64,000 bases of DNA from Paguma larvata. Lineage: Eukaryota; Chordata; Mammalia; Carnivora; Viverridae. Where the stretch lies: the NCBI GenBank assembly GCA_030068075.1, contig CM057823.1:12620485-12684484 (forward strand), read 5' to 3'. Under the pieces are notes generated by a model. The model saw only the letters and a list, made by a program, of their open reading frames with translations. It searched no databases and was not told the origin of the DNA. Each line of letters opens with the position of its first letter. Positions within the stretch are counted from its first letter, which is position 1. Below, one piece after another: positions 11,974 through 23,300 of this stretch. The translations under genes were made by a program, and so were the position numbers.

Positions 11974-12189
11974 GGGTGCCTGGGTAGCCGAGTTGGTTAA
12001 CTGTCAGACTCTTGATTTCAGTTTAGGTCATGATCTCACAGTTTGTGGGATCAAGTCCCACATCAGGCTCTGTGCTAATAGCACAAAGCCTGCTTGGGAT
12101 AGTCTCTTTTTCTCTCTCTCTCCCTCTCTCTCTGCCCCTCCCCTGCTCGCTCTCTCTCTCGAAAATAAATAAACATAAAAAAATAAATA
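11974..12189 (+). mobile_element. Felid SINE, first of three in a row
   Basis: Complete copy whose A-tail (AAATAAATAAACATAAAA) runs straight into a second SINE body. Confidence 0.9.
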
Positions 12190-12338
12190 GGTTAAGCACT
12201 CAACTCTTGATTTCAGCTCAGGGCATGATCTCACAGTGAATTCGAGCCTGTGTCAGGCTTTGCTCTCCCTTTTTCTCTGCCCCCTCCTGCCCTCTCTCTC
12301 TCTCTCTCTGTCTCAAAAATAAACAAGCTTCAATTAAA
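12190..12338 (+). mobile_element. Headless SINE fused to the preceding A-tail
   Basis: Begins at GGTTAAGCACTC; the first 20 or so bases of the head are missing. The body and tail are present. Confidence 0.88.
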
Positions 12339-12372
12339 GATAGATAGATAGATAAACAGACAGACAGATAGG
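12336..12372. repeat. GATA/CAGA tetranucleotide microsatellite
   Basis: GATAGATAGATAGATA followed by CAGACAGACAGA, grown from the A-tail of the preceding SINE. Confidence 0.9.
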
Positions 12373-12412
12373 ACTTTAAAAAAAAAAAAGGCCTTTAAAA
12401 GCACTTTGCCTG

Positions 12413-12618
12413 GGGCACCTGGGTGGCTCTGTCGGTTAAACCGCTGACTTCGGCTCGGGTCATGATCTCGCGGTCTGTGAGTTCGAGCCCCACGTCGGGC
12501 TCTGTGCTGACGGCTCAGAGCCTGGAGCCTGCTTTGGATTCTGTGTCTCCCTCTCTCTCTGCTCTTCTCCTGCTCACGCTCTATGTCTCAAAAATAAATA
12601 AATGTTAAAAAAAAAAAA
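12413..12618 (+). mobile_element. Felid SINE, third of three
   Basis: Perfect 16-bp TSD AAAAGCACTTTGCCTG at 12,397-12,412 and 12,619-12,634. Confidence 0.94.
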
Positions 12619-13943
12619 AAAAGCACTTTGCCTGCCAAATGAGCTGGAGAAAGCAGGTGTGATGATGAAATCATCGCCACCAAGGAGCTGGGATTCAGCT
12701 ATCTTCCTCTCCTCTGCCACATAGGAAACATCTGTTCTCATCCTTCCTTAGAACTGGCCATTCCATCTATTTCCAGAACTCAAATAGTTGGGGGTTGAGA
12801 AATAGCATATCCTCTGCTTTGACAGATGGGAGGGCAGTGAGGGAGAAAGCCATGCATTATTCTGATTGCTAATAGAAAATACTTCCCTGCATAGCTTGCT
12901 TGTAATGCTGCTGTAGGTGTGATTCCTTCATTTTCCTGGGCTTGACTTCTGCACCCTTCTCTCAATCCTGTGAGTTCCTACTTCTGTTGCCTTCTGACTC
13001 CTTATTGTAGCATAATCTCATAGAAAATCCGAGTCCACTACTAGATAGTATATGACTTGTCTCTAGGGAAAAAACCTCCAAATGACTGATAACTTGAAAC
13101 TCCATAGAAACAAAACATAACTCACTCTTTTATAATTCCTGAATGCAGAATAATAGGAAATAAGAGCGTTAAAATGAAAACGCAGGAGGTATGCTGCCAG
13201 CAAGTAGCATAACTAGAGGACTAGAAGGTGACTGTTCATAAGACCTTCTTTTTCAAATATTCCAGACCTCAATGAGATTTGGGCGGGCTTCTTTTACTCT
13301 AGCATTTCATATAAAGTCCCTTGGCAAGTTAGAATGTAGTTCAGATTTCACCACAGGATGCCCAGAAAACATTCTGTAAGACGTAGGTTTATATTCTTTG
13401 AGCTTGCAGGGAGCCAGTCTAGTTCCTTACGGTCATGATTAGCAGAGCCGTAAGCACCTGATGTAAATTATGGCACCAGTCTTTACTCTGTCAATAGACA
13501 CGAGTGCAAGGCTCTGCAGCTGAGACCTCGCTTAAATCTCGTAACTTCATTGTGATGGCCAACACGTCACCAACACCTCCCAGTCAGTATTTAAAGGTTA
13601 TCTGGAATGTACGCTGCATGGGAGGGTTTCCAGAGCCGAGGGAGCTCTAATTACGGTCTATATACTAAGAGTAGTCTTAGTCTTAACCTAGCTTTGTCTC
13701 CTCATATTATAAATTTTAGCATATGATCAAAAGGAAATAAACAGATGTGAACAAAAATTTGTATGAAAATATATATCACAGCTTGTTTATGTGGACTGTT
13801 GGGAAGAATTTCTCTTATAGTCTCAGGGGTCCGAATCGTTGTTTTCTGAAAACAGCTGGTTAGTTTTTATCTGAAATCTTAGAACTGTTTGTGTTTTCCT
13901 TTGTGTTTTGGCTGCTAGAAGGCTAAGAATAAAATTTGGTGGG

Positions 13944-14140
13944 GGGGGCGCCTGGATGGCTTAATTGGTTTCAGTAGTTTCTTGATTTTGGTGCAGGTCA
14001 TAATCTCACAGTTCATGAGATTTGAGCTCTGTGTCAGACTCCACGCTGTGATCGCAGAGCCTGCCTAGGATTCTCTCTCTCCCTTTCTTTCCGCCCCTCC
14101 CCTGTTCGCTCTCTCTCAAAAACAAATAAACATTAAAAAA
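13944..14140 (+). mobile_element. Felid SINE, diverged
   Basis: Head after a run of G; tail AAACAAATAAACATTAAAA. Confidence 0.88.
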
Positions 14141-14200
14141 AATTTATTTTTAAAAAAAATCAAATTTGTGGTTTGTCTCTGGCAAGCATATAAGCATGGA

Positions 14201-14220
14201 TACACACACACACACACACC
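14201..14220. repeat. Short CA microsatellite
   Basis: Nine AC units. Confidence 0.9.
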
Positions 14221-14793
14221 TATGTACACATATGTACAATAGCATGGATGAACCTTATTGCTTGATTCTTCATTATCTTTTTGGCCCTGAAAAATAATGT
14301 AGATTTCTGCTAGAGATTTTTTTCAAAGGGGCATTCTGAATGTTTTACCCCGCATATGCCATTATAAGTTTCCCAGAAATCCTCTAGAATAGCTGCTCAG
14401 ATGTTTCAGTCGCCCTTATTCAGCTGGTGCGTTTTCTTACCTCCTGCTGCTATTTCTCTTCTGCTTCATCCTTCTGGGTTCTGTGCAAGCTCAGGCTTTG
14501 GCCACCTCCGAACCGATATGATCCCTGCGCTGCACAGCCCCTGGACATGGAATTATTTCCTTCCCTTTCTCAGTGACTGTTTTTCTTGAGAAAATGTTAA
14601 TGACTAAAATTCTCTGCCTCATCAAGTAAGAAAAAGAATATTCACATCTTTTCCAACTCCATAGTAGAAAAAAGGAAGTACTGTAGATTTTGACTTAGAA
14701 CTTGGGGTTGATTCTTGGGGTTTGTTGTCTTTCAGGTTTGTTTGAGGATTCGAGTTTAATATTCTTAAAATTTGTCCTTTTTTTTTTTTTTAG

Positions 14794-14820
14794 GTGAATG
14801 TTGGATGTGTACCCAAAAAG
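14794..14820 (+). CDS. GSR: GSR exon 2 (27-nt microexon, residues 59-67)
   Basis: Encodes VNVGCVPKK. It holds Cys63, the flavin-proximal cysteine of the redox disulfide, and Lys66, which pairs with Glu201 beside the flavin. The acceptor is a long T-run ending tttag; the donor is AAAAAG|gtagaa, which lacks the usual G at +5. Both ends are phase 0, so loss of the exon would keep the frame but delete the active-site cysteine. Confidence 0.96.
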
Positions 14821-17800
14821 GTAGAATTTTTATTTCTTCTTCCTTCCACACTCCTTTTACATATTTGATTAAGCAATGCATTGATTTATTAGTTTTGAGC
14901 GAGTGAGTGAGATTATATCTAGGTCTGGTATTTAGGACTAGTTATCTGCACAGATCGCTTTTTCTCAATCTAAATTACTGAATGGAATCTTCTAAAGTAT
15001 TCTCATTCAATTCTGTAGTCTTATAGATTCTCTTAACTGTGGTGAGATTTGTTCCTGGTGTCTGTGGTGCAGATTACATTGAAGGAATTTGTCCTTTACC
15101 TGTGACAAAGAGGAAGAAATAGCAGCTCTTATTTCCCAACATGGATCTTGCTTATACTTGCAAATAATTTTACTCTACATTTGAATGTACTTTCAAAACA
15201 TGTTATAATCCCCAGATGACAACCTTTTGTTACTGAGATTACATTCTAAACTGGCATTTTTTGGTAACAGGTAAGCAAATATTCCTAATCTCATCAGTGA
15301 CAAAAAATAATTCTAGGAGAGTTTTTGATAATCTGTTCCCTAGTGTAGGTAGATGTTTTTTAATAATAGGAAAGTTTCTTTCTTGCTGTGGGACACTTCC
15401 TCAGTTATTTGGAATCTGTTCTAATTGAAGTCCTACAGTTATATATGAATTATGTAAATCAGTTATAAGTTGGTTTTATGTAGTTTAACCAGTTATGGTA
15501 GTAAATCCATTGATAGGCGCTACATCAGTATTTAAAAATATTACCTGGGCATAGTAGCCTGAATTCGTAATTTTTTTTCCCATATATTAAAAAGGATTTT
15601 TAAGTGTTTATTTATTTTTTAGAGAAAGACAGAGTGCAGGCAGAGGAGAGTCAGAGAGCGCGGGAGACACAGAATCCAAAGCAGGCTCCAGGCTCTGGGT
15701 TGTTGGCACAGAGCCGAATGCAGGAACTCGAACTCACAAACCATGAGATCATAGCCTGAGCCAAAGTTGGATGCTTAACTGACTGAGCCACCCAGACCCC
15801 CCCTGTTGCCATGTGTTATGTTTCATTTATTCCTTCTATACTGATCATTTACTGATAAGAATATAAGGAAATATATCAGGACATTTACCTTATATTTTCA
15901 TAGGGGTCTACTGACTTCAAAGTGCTTTTCCATTTTTGAAGATCAGTTGGTAATTGCCTCTTGTTTTCTAGAACAGATTGAAGGCTGGAGTAACTCCCCT
16001 CCCTCCAGGAGGGTAGAGTGAGGTAGCAGCAGAGAAGGAATCAGATGGGTGCGCCTGCTACTACCCTCATTAGGATGAGCCTGGAAGCCCAATGTGGTTC
16101 ATATACAGCACCTTCTCCAGAGAGTGTTTGAGGCTTTAGCATCATACATAATATAAGTTGGAAGTAAATAAATATGGCTCCTCATGAAGAGATGAGATAT
16201 AGTGATGTTTCTTTTTTTTTTTTAATTTTTGTTTAATGTTTATTTTTGAGAGAGAGAGCAGTTGAGGGGCAGAGAGGGAGGGAGACAAGGATCTGAAGCA
16301 GGCTCCATGCTTACAGCAGAGAGCCTGATGCAGAGCTTGAACTCACGACCTGTGAGATCATGACCTGAGCTGAAGTCGGACGACCAACTGACTGAACCAC
16401 TCAGGTGCCCCTGGTAGTGATGTTTCTTAAAATAATCTTTTTTATTTTATAGTACTGAGAAACCTTTCATGTGTATTAAGATAAACCGTCTAGCAGATGA
16501 AATGGTTAATACTATATTATATGAGTTTCACCTCAGTTAAAAAAATGAACAGGGTGCCTGATTGACTTGGTGGGTTAAACATCTGACTCTTGCCTTTGGC
16601 TCAGTAAATGATCTCACGGTTTTGAGTTTGAGCTCCACATTGGGCTCTGTGCTGACAGCCTGGAGCCTGCTTGGGATTCTGTCTCTGTCTCTCTCTGGCA
16701 GTCTCCAGCTTGTTCTCTCTCTCTCTCTCTCTCTCTCAGGATAAATAAAAATAAACTTTAAAAAAAGAACAGACTCCAGCAGGACCATCAATTCTTCATT
16801 TTTAGGCATAAAGAGAGAATGGTACAAAGTAGAAATCAAAGGCGTGTCAAAAATGAAGTCTCAGGTGTGTCTGACAAAGAAAACTGATAGTTTGTCATCT
16901 AGAGTTCTGGATGCTACCTTGAATTCTGTTACCTTGATGACAGTTGGCATAAAAAGGCCTTTACAGATTTCAGGCTGCATTCCACAGAAATGTTTAACAA
17001 ATCTTTGAGTTCCAGATGTCTACACTTGATCTTAGCCAAAAGGCTGAGAAGCGATTGAGTTCCAGATGTCTAATTACACAGGTCGTTACAAGGACACGTT
17101 CATAGGTACTATGTCATAGGGATTTATTTTCTTAAGGTTTTCAGTCCTCATCTTTATCATATCGCTTCTTCTAAATCACTTTACTGTAAAGCTACAGATG
17201 CAATTCAGTTTCCTAGAACTAGTCACAAAAGACAGGGCTTCAGGAAATCTGAAACTTAAAAAGAGGCCGTAAGCAATAAGAAATTTGACCGGAAAGACTA
17301 TGAGGCTTATAACATCCTGCTTTTATAGAATTTATAAAATAGGGAGTTTAATAGAATAAATCCTCCAACATTTCAGCAGCCTCCCTACAAAATCTGTCTG
17401 GTCATATTTCTGAACTTTCTCTTTCAAAATGTTTACATTTGTTTTTATTTTAAAATTCAGTCTGTTTATCTGCTTTCGTGTGGTCACCTTTTGTGCATGA
17501 TTTCTTTTTTCCCTCAGGACTCATGCACTTCTGTTGTCGCTACATATTTTTTTTTTATAGGTAATGTGGAACACAGCTGTCCACTCTGAATTCATGCACG
17601 ATCACGTTGATTATGGCTTTCAAAGTTGTGAGAGTAAATTCAATTGGCGGTAAGTGTTAATGCTTAGAGGGTTCTGTTTACAAATATTAATATTTTTCTT
17701 TCATAATAAATGAGCCATAAACTTTTTTGGGAGGGTGTTCCTGTGGTAAAAATCTATGTACCATAAGCTTTTGGAGGTGATGGATATATTTGTGGCCTTG

Positions 17801-20271
17801 ATTGTGATGGTGGTTTTAGAGGTATATACTTATCTCTAAACTTACCAAGTTATATACAGTAAATACGTACTGTTTACTGTATGTCAGTTGTACCTCAATA
17901 AAATGGTTTTCAAATACACAGAGTCCATTTTAGCTATTTTTAAGTTGTCAGTACAGGGCCATTAAGTATATTCATAGTGCGACTATCACCACCATCCAGA
18001 ACAGAAACAATGTGTTCATTAAACAATAACTCCTCAGCTGCTCTCCTACCAGCCCGTGGTATCACTCTTGCACTTTCTGTCTCTATGAATTTGCCTGTTA
18101 CAGGCACTTCGTATGATACTCGTCCTTTTACACCTGGCTTATGCCAGGTGCATAATGTTTCCAGAATTCATCCGTGTTGTGACACGTGTCAGAGTGTCAT
18201 TCCTTTTTAAGGCTGCATACTATTCCCTTGTGTTCATACCACATTTTGTTTATTCCTTCATCCTTCAGGAGACTTCTAGGTTGTTTTCACCTTTTGTCTA
18301 CCGTGAATAATGCTGCTGTGAACATTGATCTATAAGTCCCTGGTTTCAGTTTTTTTAGGTCTGTATCTAGAAGTGAAATCGCTGGGTCAAATGGCAGTTT
18401 TATGTTTAACTTTTTAAGGAACTGGCATAAACTTGTAGAAGCCTCAAAATTTTAGCAAGTTCATTCATTTATTCCACAAATATTTATTGAGTGGCCACCA
18501 AGTACTTAGGCACTGTGCCAAAGCAGCCGTCCTTCTCTTCTTTGCAGAAAGATGTTTACATATCATGGGCGCCTACCGAATATTCTCCTTGGAGTCGAAT
18601 AAGGGCTCTCTGCGTCTGGCTGGGGGAAGGGGTGACTGCCTTCAGAGATACTCACTCATGGGGTTCTTACTGACTCTTTTCTGTATGTGTGATTCTCTGC
18701 TGATGGGGGCGTTCAGGACAGATGCTCTAGTCACTAACTGAAAGAAGAGAATCTTGTTTCTCAGTATTGACTTAAGTTTCATTACAGAGTCATAAAGGAA
18801 AAGCGTGATGCCTATGTGAGCCGCCTGAATACCATCTATCAAAATAACCTCACCAAGGTGAGTGGGCTGGGAGCTCTGAAGAGCTCTCCTCTGTTGGAGT
18901 ATGCTACCAATCTGACCAGACAAAAACATAGCCTTTGCACATGTCTCTGTTTCTTTTCTTTCTTTCGCAATTAACGATTTCGAGGTTGACCTGCCAAAAC
19001 AAAAGTTTCTGTCTCGGTAAGCCAGTCTTTTTTCTTTTTTCTTTTCTTTTTTTTTTTAAGTTTATTTATTTTGAGACAGACCAAGTGTGAGTGGGGGAGG
19101 GACAGAGAAAGAGAGAGAGGGAGACAGGGAATCCTATGCAGGCTCTGTGCAGTTAGCACAGACACGGGGCTTGAATCCACAAAACCATGAGATCATGACC
19201 TGAGCTGAAATCAAGAGTTGGACATTTAACTCACTGAGCCACCCAGGCGCGCCTGCCCAGTGTTTTTTCTATAGAGTGGGCAGTGCATGCCATGATCGGT
19301 AGACCAGATGTCACATCATCGGTGTACCGTGAGTAGGTCTGGGTCTCCAGTTAGTTCCAGAAACCAAAAACACGAGAGACTCATGTGCATAACAATTTGC
19401 CAGTTTATTCATTAAAATCAAAAGTACTGTCTGGCTGGAAAGCTGCTCGTTTGTTCACAGGAACCTCGTCCTCAAGAGACCAAATTATGGTTCAGAACGT
19501 TGTTTCTGTGAATGAAGTCCAATTACTTTGCCCAAGAACACTGGGCAAAGGTGTGTTTGCCTTCAGCAAATCTATATGGTCCTTTGTTAGTCTGAGGCTT
19601 TTCTGCGTTAGTGCTTAAGCGTCGCACTTCTGCCACTTGGGGCTGCTGCAGACATCGACAAACGGTGCAGCCTCCAGCTGTCCTTTTTCTCGACAGCGTA
19701 TTTCCCACCACCTTTCATTTGCCTTTGTGGTTTCACTTTGCAGTTCCTCAGATTTCTGCGTAGCTTGGATTATATTTAGATCTGTAGATTCTTGGTGATA
19801 TTTGGGCCACCATAATCCCACGGCAGCATGTTTATAAATCAGTTTTTAGGGTGGGTTACTTTTATACACGGCTAACTTCATATATGTTTATGTTGATTCT
19901 TCTTCATTAGGTTTATTTTTTGGTGGGCGATATTTTCTGACTTTAATCCACAATTGAAGGGGGAAATATTTGGGGCCTTCAGTGCCTGTACACTGGTGAC
20001 AAGAGAGTTTAAGGCTGTTAGACATGAATGTAAAGGTGCCACTCTCTGTACTAAAACTCTCACATCAGTTTTTTTTTTTAATGGAGCGAGCTAAAATGCT
20101 TTTGCAAAAGAGACCGGAAAATCACTCAGAAAACAGCATTTAAAAAAAAACAAAAACAAGTCTTGGTGTGTTGTAGAACTTAACTATGTATGACCTTATG
20201 GGAAGGAATTACTTATAATTGATCCGGAAATTCTGAAAAGGAAAGGAAACTTATTTTTTTAAAGGAACTTC

Positions 20272-20306
<35 letters not shown>

Positions 20307-23300
20307 TCTTTTTTAATGTTTATTTTTGAGAGAGAGAGTGAACAGAAAACGGTCAGAGAGAGACGGAGACACCGAATCCAAAGCAGGTTCTAGGCTCTGA
20401 GCTGTTAGCACAGAGCCCTACATGGGGCTTGAACTCATGAACTGTGAGATTATAACTTGAGCCAAAGTCTGCCGCTTAACAGGCTGAGCCACCTAGGTGC
20501 CCCAGGAAAGAAACTTTCTTTCAAATAAATATTATATCAGTTCCTCCCCCAGTTGACAGTTACTGCCGGTTGACTCATACCCTTTTTGTCTTCTGAAGGA
20601 AGGTTTTTCTTGTGGCTTCTGGCATTGATCTTGATTCAGCTTGGCTAAAGCAGGGCATCTATAGAACAGGCCTGAAGGGCTGTTTGGAAAGGAGGAAAGA
20701 ACTTAATTCAGAACCAAGCATGTTCCAAAATGTTGAAACATGCTATTTTGTGATCAAGCTTCCACAATTCCATTATCCTGGTAAGTTGCCCACATTTGGT
20801 TGCCAGTGCACGTATCGTGGCTTCAGAAGCTTGCCAGCAGTCCCCAAATGGAGGCCCTGGCTCAGAGGATGCGAGTCTGCACTGTCAACATCTCTAGCAT
20901 AGAACTTCATTGTCATGTTTGTGGTATTCTTCCATTTTGTTCAAGAAAACGGAAGCACTGCATTTTCCTCCCTTGACCAGAGTATCCCTCTGTTGCCTCT
21001 ACTCCCTTCACCTTTATCCTTTTGTCTTTCTCGGCCTTCTGTCCCTCCTCCAGACACACCATTCTTCAGTGTGATTTCATTGCAAGTGAGGAAGACTTTC
21101 TCCCGCAATTCCTGGGGACAAGGTTATAGCGTTTTCCCTTGTGGAGGTGACTTGCACATGTTTTTCAGTCTCTGGATTTTGGCCCAAGATAGCATCTTCT
21201 TACAGTACACTTCAGCAATCAAATGGCAACCCCCTTCCCTAAGTATCAGTTAACAGAAGTTCTGCAGAAACTCAAAACATTAGGGAGTTGTCTGGCATCA
21301 GCAAACCTAAACTCCAAATCCTCTAGAGAAATGGAGAGAGCTGATAAGTTGCCACAGGTGTTTTTCTTTTATCTTGAGGACAGGCTAATGTCACGGTTCC
21401 TTTTCCAGTCCCATATAGAAATCATCCATGGCCACGCAGCATTCACGAGTGACCCCACGCCCACAGTAGAGGTCAATGGGAACAAATACACCGCTCCTCA
21501 CATCCTGATCGCCACAGGTGGCGTGCCCTCTCGTCCTCAGGAGAGCGAGATCCCCGGTGAGTCTTCTGAAGGCAGATGCTTGTTGTTAACAGTCAAGAGG
21601 AGTTTACTGTTGTCTTCACCCTTACAAGCCATGCCAGGGGGTCTGCCTATACCAGTGCTTGCTCTTGGACAGGCCACATGGCCGTGAGAGAAAGTCTCTG
21701 CAGAAGCTAGATGTAATTGGCGTAAGTGGTGTCTCGTGATGGGGCAGAGAAAGATATTTCTTCCAGCTCCAAGCTCCTACATACTCCAGGTAACACAGGA
21801 AGAAAAATCAGTGAAGAGTCTCATCCTTTCCTTCTCAGCATGGCAGATATCGTCATCTGCCTGAATTTGTCACATGAATTGTTATTTACAAGACACGTCT
21901 TGTAGTTACTCTTGTGTTCAAGGGAGTGAAATCTTAGGGATGCAACTTAATCACTCACCTATAAAGCCTTTGTGTGCATGGTTTTCTCACAGAGAATTCT
22001 AGAATTAAAGCAGTAAGGTTTTTCAGATAGTCATATTTGCTCTTGCATTTTATGCACACAGGGATGAGCCATGAACACACTGCCTTATTCTCACATAAGC
22101 ATTGTTCATGTCTTTCTCCCCAACCAGATTATAAGGTCTTTCTGGGTGGTGATCATAGCTTCTACATGTTCTGTATTCTCCCTGGCTCAGCTTCAGAAGA
22201 CTCGTGACCAGCCTGAATTTATGTGGGAAATTTTGAGTGTATATGCATTATGTATTTTCTTTTCCCTGGGAAGAGGATCCAAAACTTCCCACCAGTTTTT
22301 CAAAGGGGTTTCATGACTCCCAAAAGGTCAAGAACACCTACTGTAAAAGATAGTCAGATGCTGTTCTCAAGTACCTTAAAATTTAGTTGGGAAGATTGGA
22401 CATAAGCATCCTAATGTGAAACAGTCTCCGGGATTGGTTGTTACATGGAAAAAAAGCAAGGTGTGGAACAGTGCGTACGGCATGCTCCGATTTGTGGAGA
22501 CCATACGTGCAGGGAAGACTATGCGTGCCCTGGCATATCTGTGGAAGGACACTCCAAGCCCCGTCATGCTGACCCTGAGAGTCCTAGAGGTCGGGGGTGG
22601 GAAGGATTTTTGCTTTTCACTAGATGTTCTGTTGTGCTTTTTGGATTTTTAAGATACATACATTTATTAATTTAAAACCCGTAATAAAAACAAATGCAAA
22701 GAAATAAAAGGTAAATGTTCCAAGGTTCATTCGTTCGTTCTTTTTTTTTTAATGTTTGTTCATTTTTGAGAGAGCGCGCAAGCAAGGGAGGGACAGAAAG
22801 AGAGGGAAACAGAATCTGAAGTAGGGTCCATGTTCTGAGCTGTTAGCACAGAGCCCGACGCAGGGCTTGAACTCGTGAACCACGAGATCATGACCTGAGC
22901 TGAAGTCGGACACTTAACTGACTGAACCCCCCCAAGGGCTCCCCAAGCTTATTTCTAGACAGTGAGGCTTGGGTTGTTCAGAGGTGGGACAGATTACTAA
23001 ACATAAACCGAAACGACTTTCCAGGAAAGGGGCTCACACGCTGAGCAGTATATGCTGAGGAAGAGGAAGACCGAAAGAACCAGTGGAAAATAAAGAGGTC
23101 TTCGAAGGACATTCAGCCAATTCGACTGAATTTAGCACTGAAGTTCTGGGGGCAAATACATTAAGCTGAGCCTGGAAGAGGGTCAGGGCCAAATTGTAGA
23201 GTCAAGTGAAGGAATCTATAATTCATGACCACTGGGTCAAATAATTGTTAGCTTATAAATAGGGTAGTGACAAGATCTGAGTGATAATTTTAGAAAACTA

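Larger units (their letters stand above)
1..14793 (+). other. GSR: GSR intron 1 (3' part)
   Basis: Non-coding. About 20 SINEs plus L1, L2, MIR and LTR-like pieces are listed separately. Gaps over 300 bases where I see nothing identifiable: about 950-1,690; 1,910-2,260; 4,090-4,440; 6,060-6,720; 8,130-8,640; 9,350-10,630; 12,640-13,930; 14,225-14,790. The long ORFs here (up to 328 codons) are SINE read-through, not genes. Confidence 0.85.
14821..17560 (+). other. GSR: GSR intron 2
   Basis: Holds three SINEs and the truncated U2 snRNA copy. The stretches 14,821-15,590, 15,810-16,200 and 17,075-17,560 have no feature I can name. Confidence 0.85.
17650..18787 (+). other. GSR: GSR intron 3
   Basis: Nearly all old L1 (one sense and one antisense piece back to back) and an L2/MIR-like scrap near 18,460-18,530. 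From 18,530 to 18,787 nothing is recognisable. Confidence 0.8.
18858..21408 (+). other. GSR: GSR intron 4
   Basis: Two minus-strand SINEs and a GT microsatellite. The stretches 19,260-20,270 and 20,510-21,400 show no repeat, RNA or exon that I recognise. Confidence 0.8.

Noticed and set aside
17005..17072. Functional U2 snRNA gene
   Set aside because: Only the first 35 nt are present, with no Sm site, no 3' half and no snRNA promoter elements around it.
21223..21687. 154-codon plus-strand ORF
   Set aside because: Its middle is true GSR exon 5; the flanks are intron read-through on both sides.
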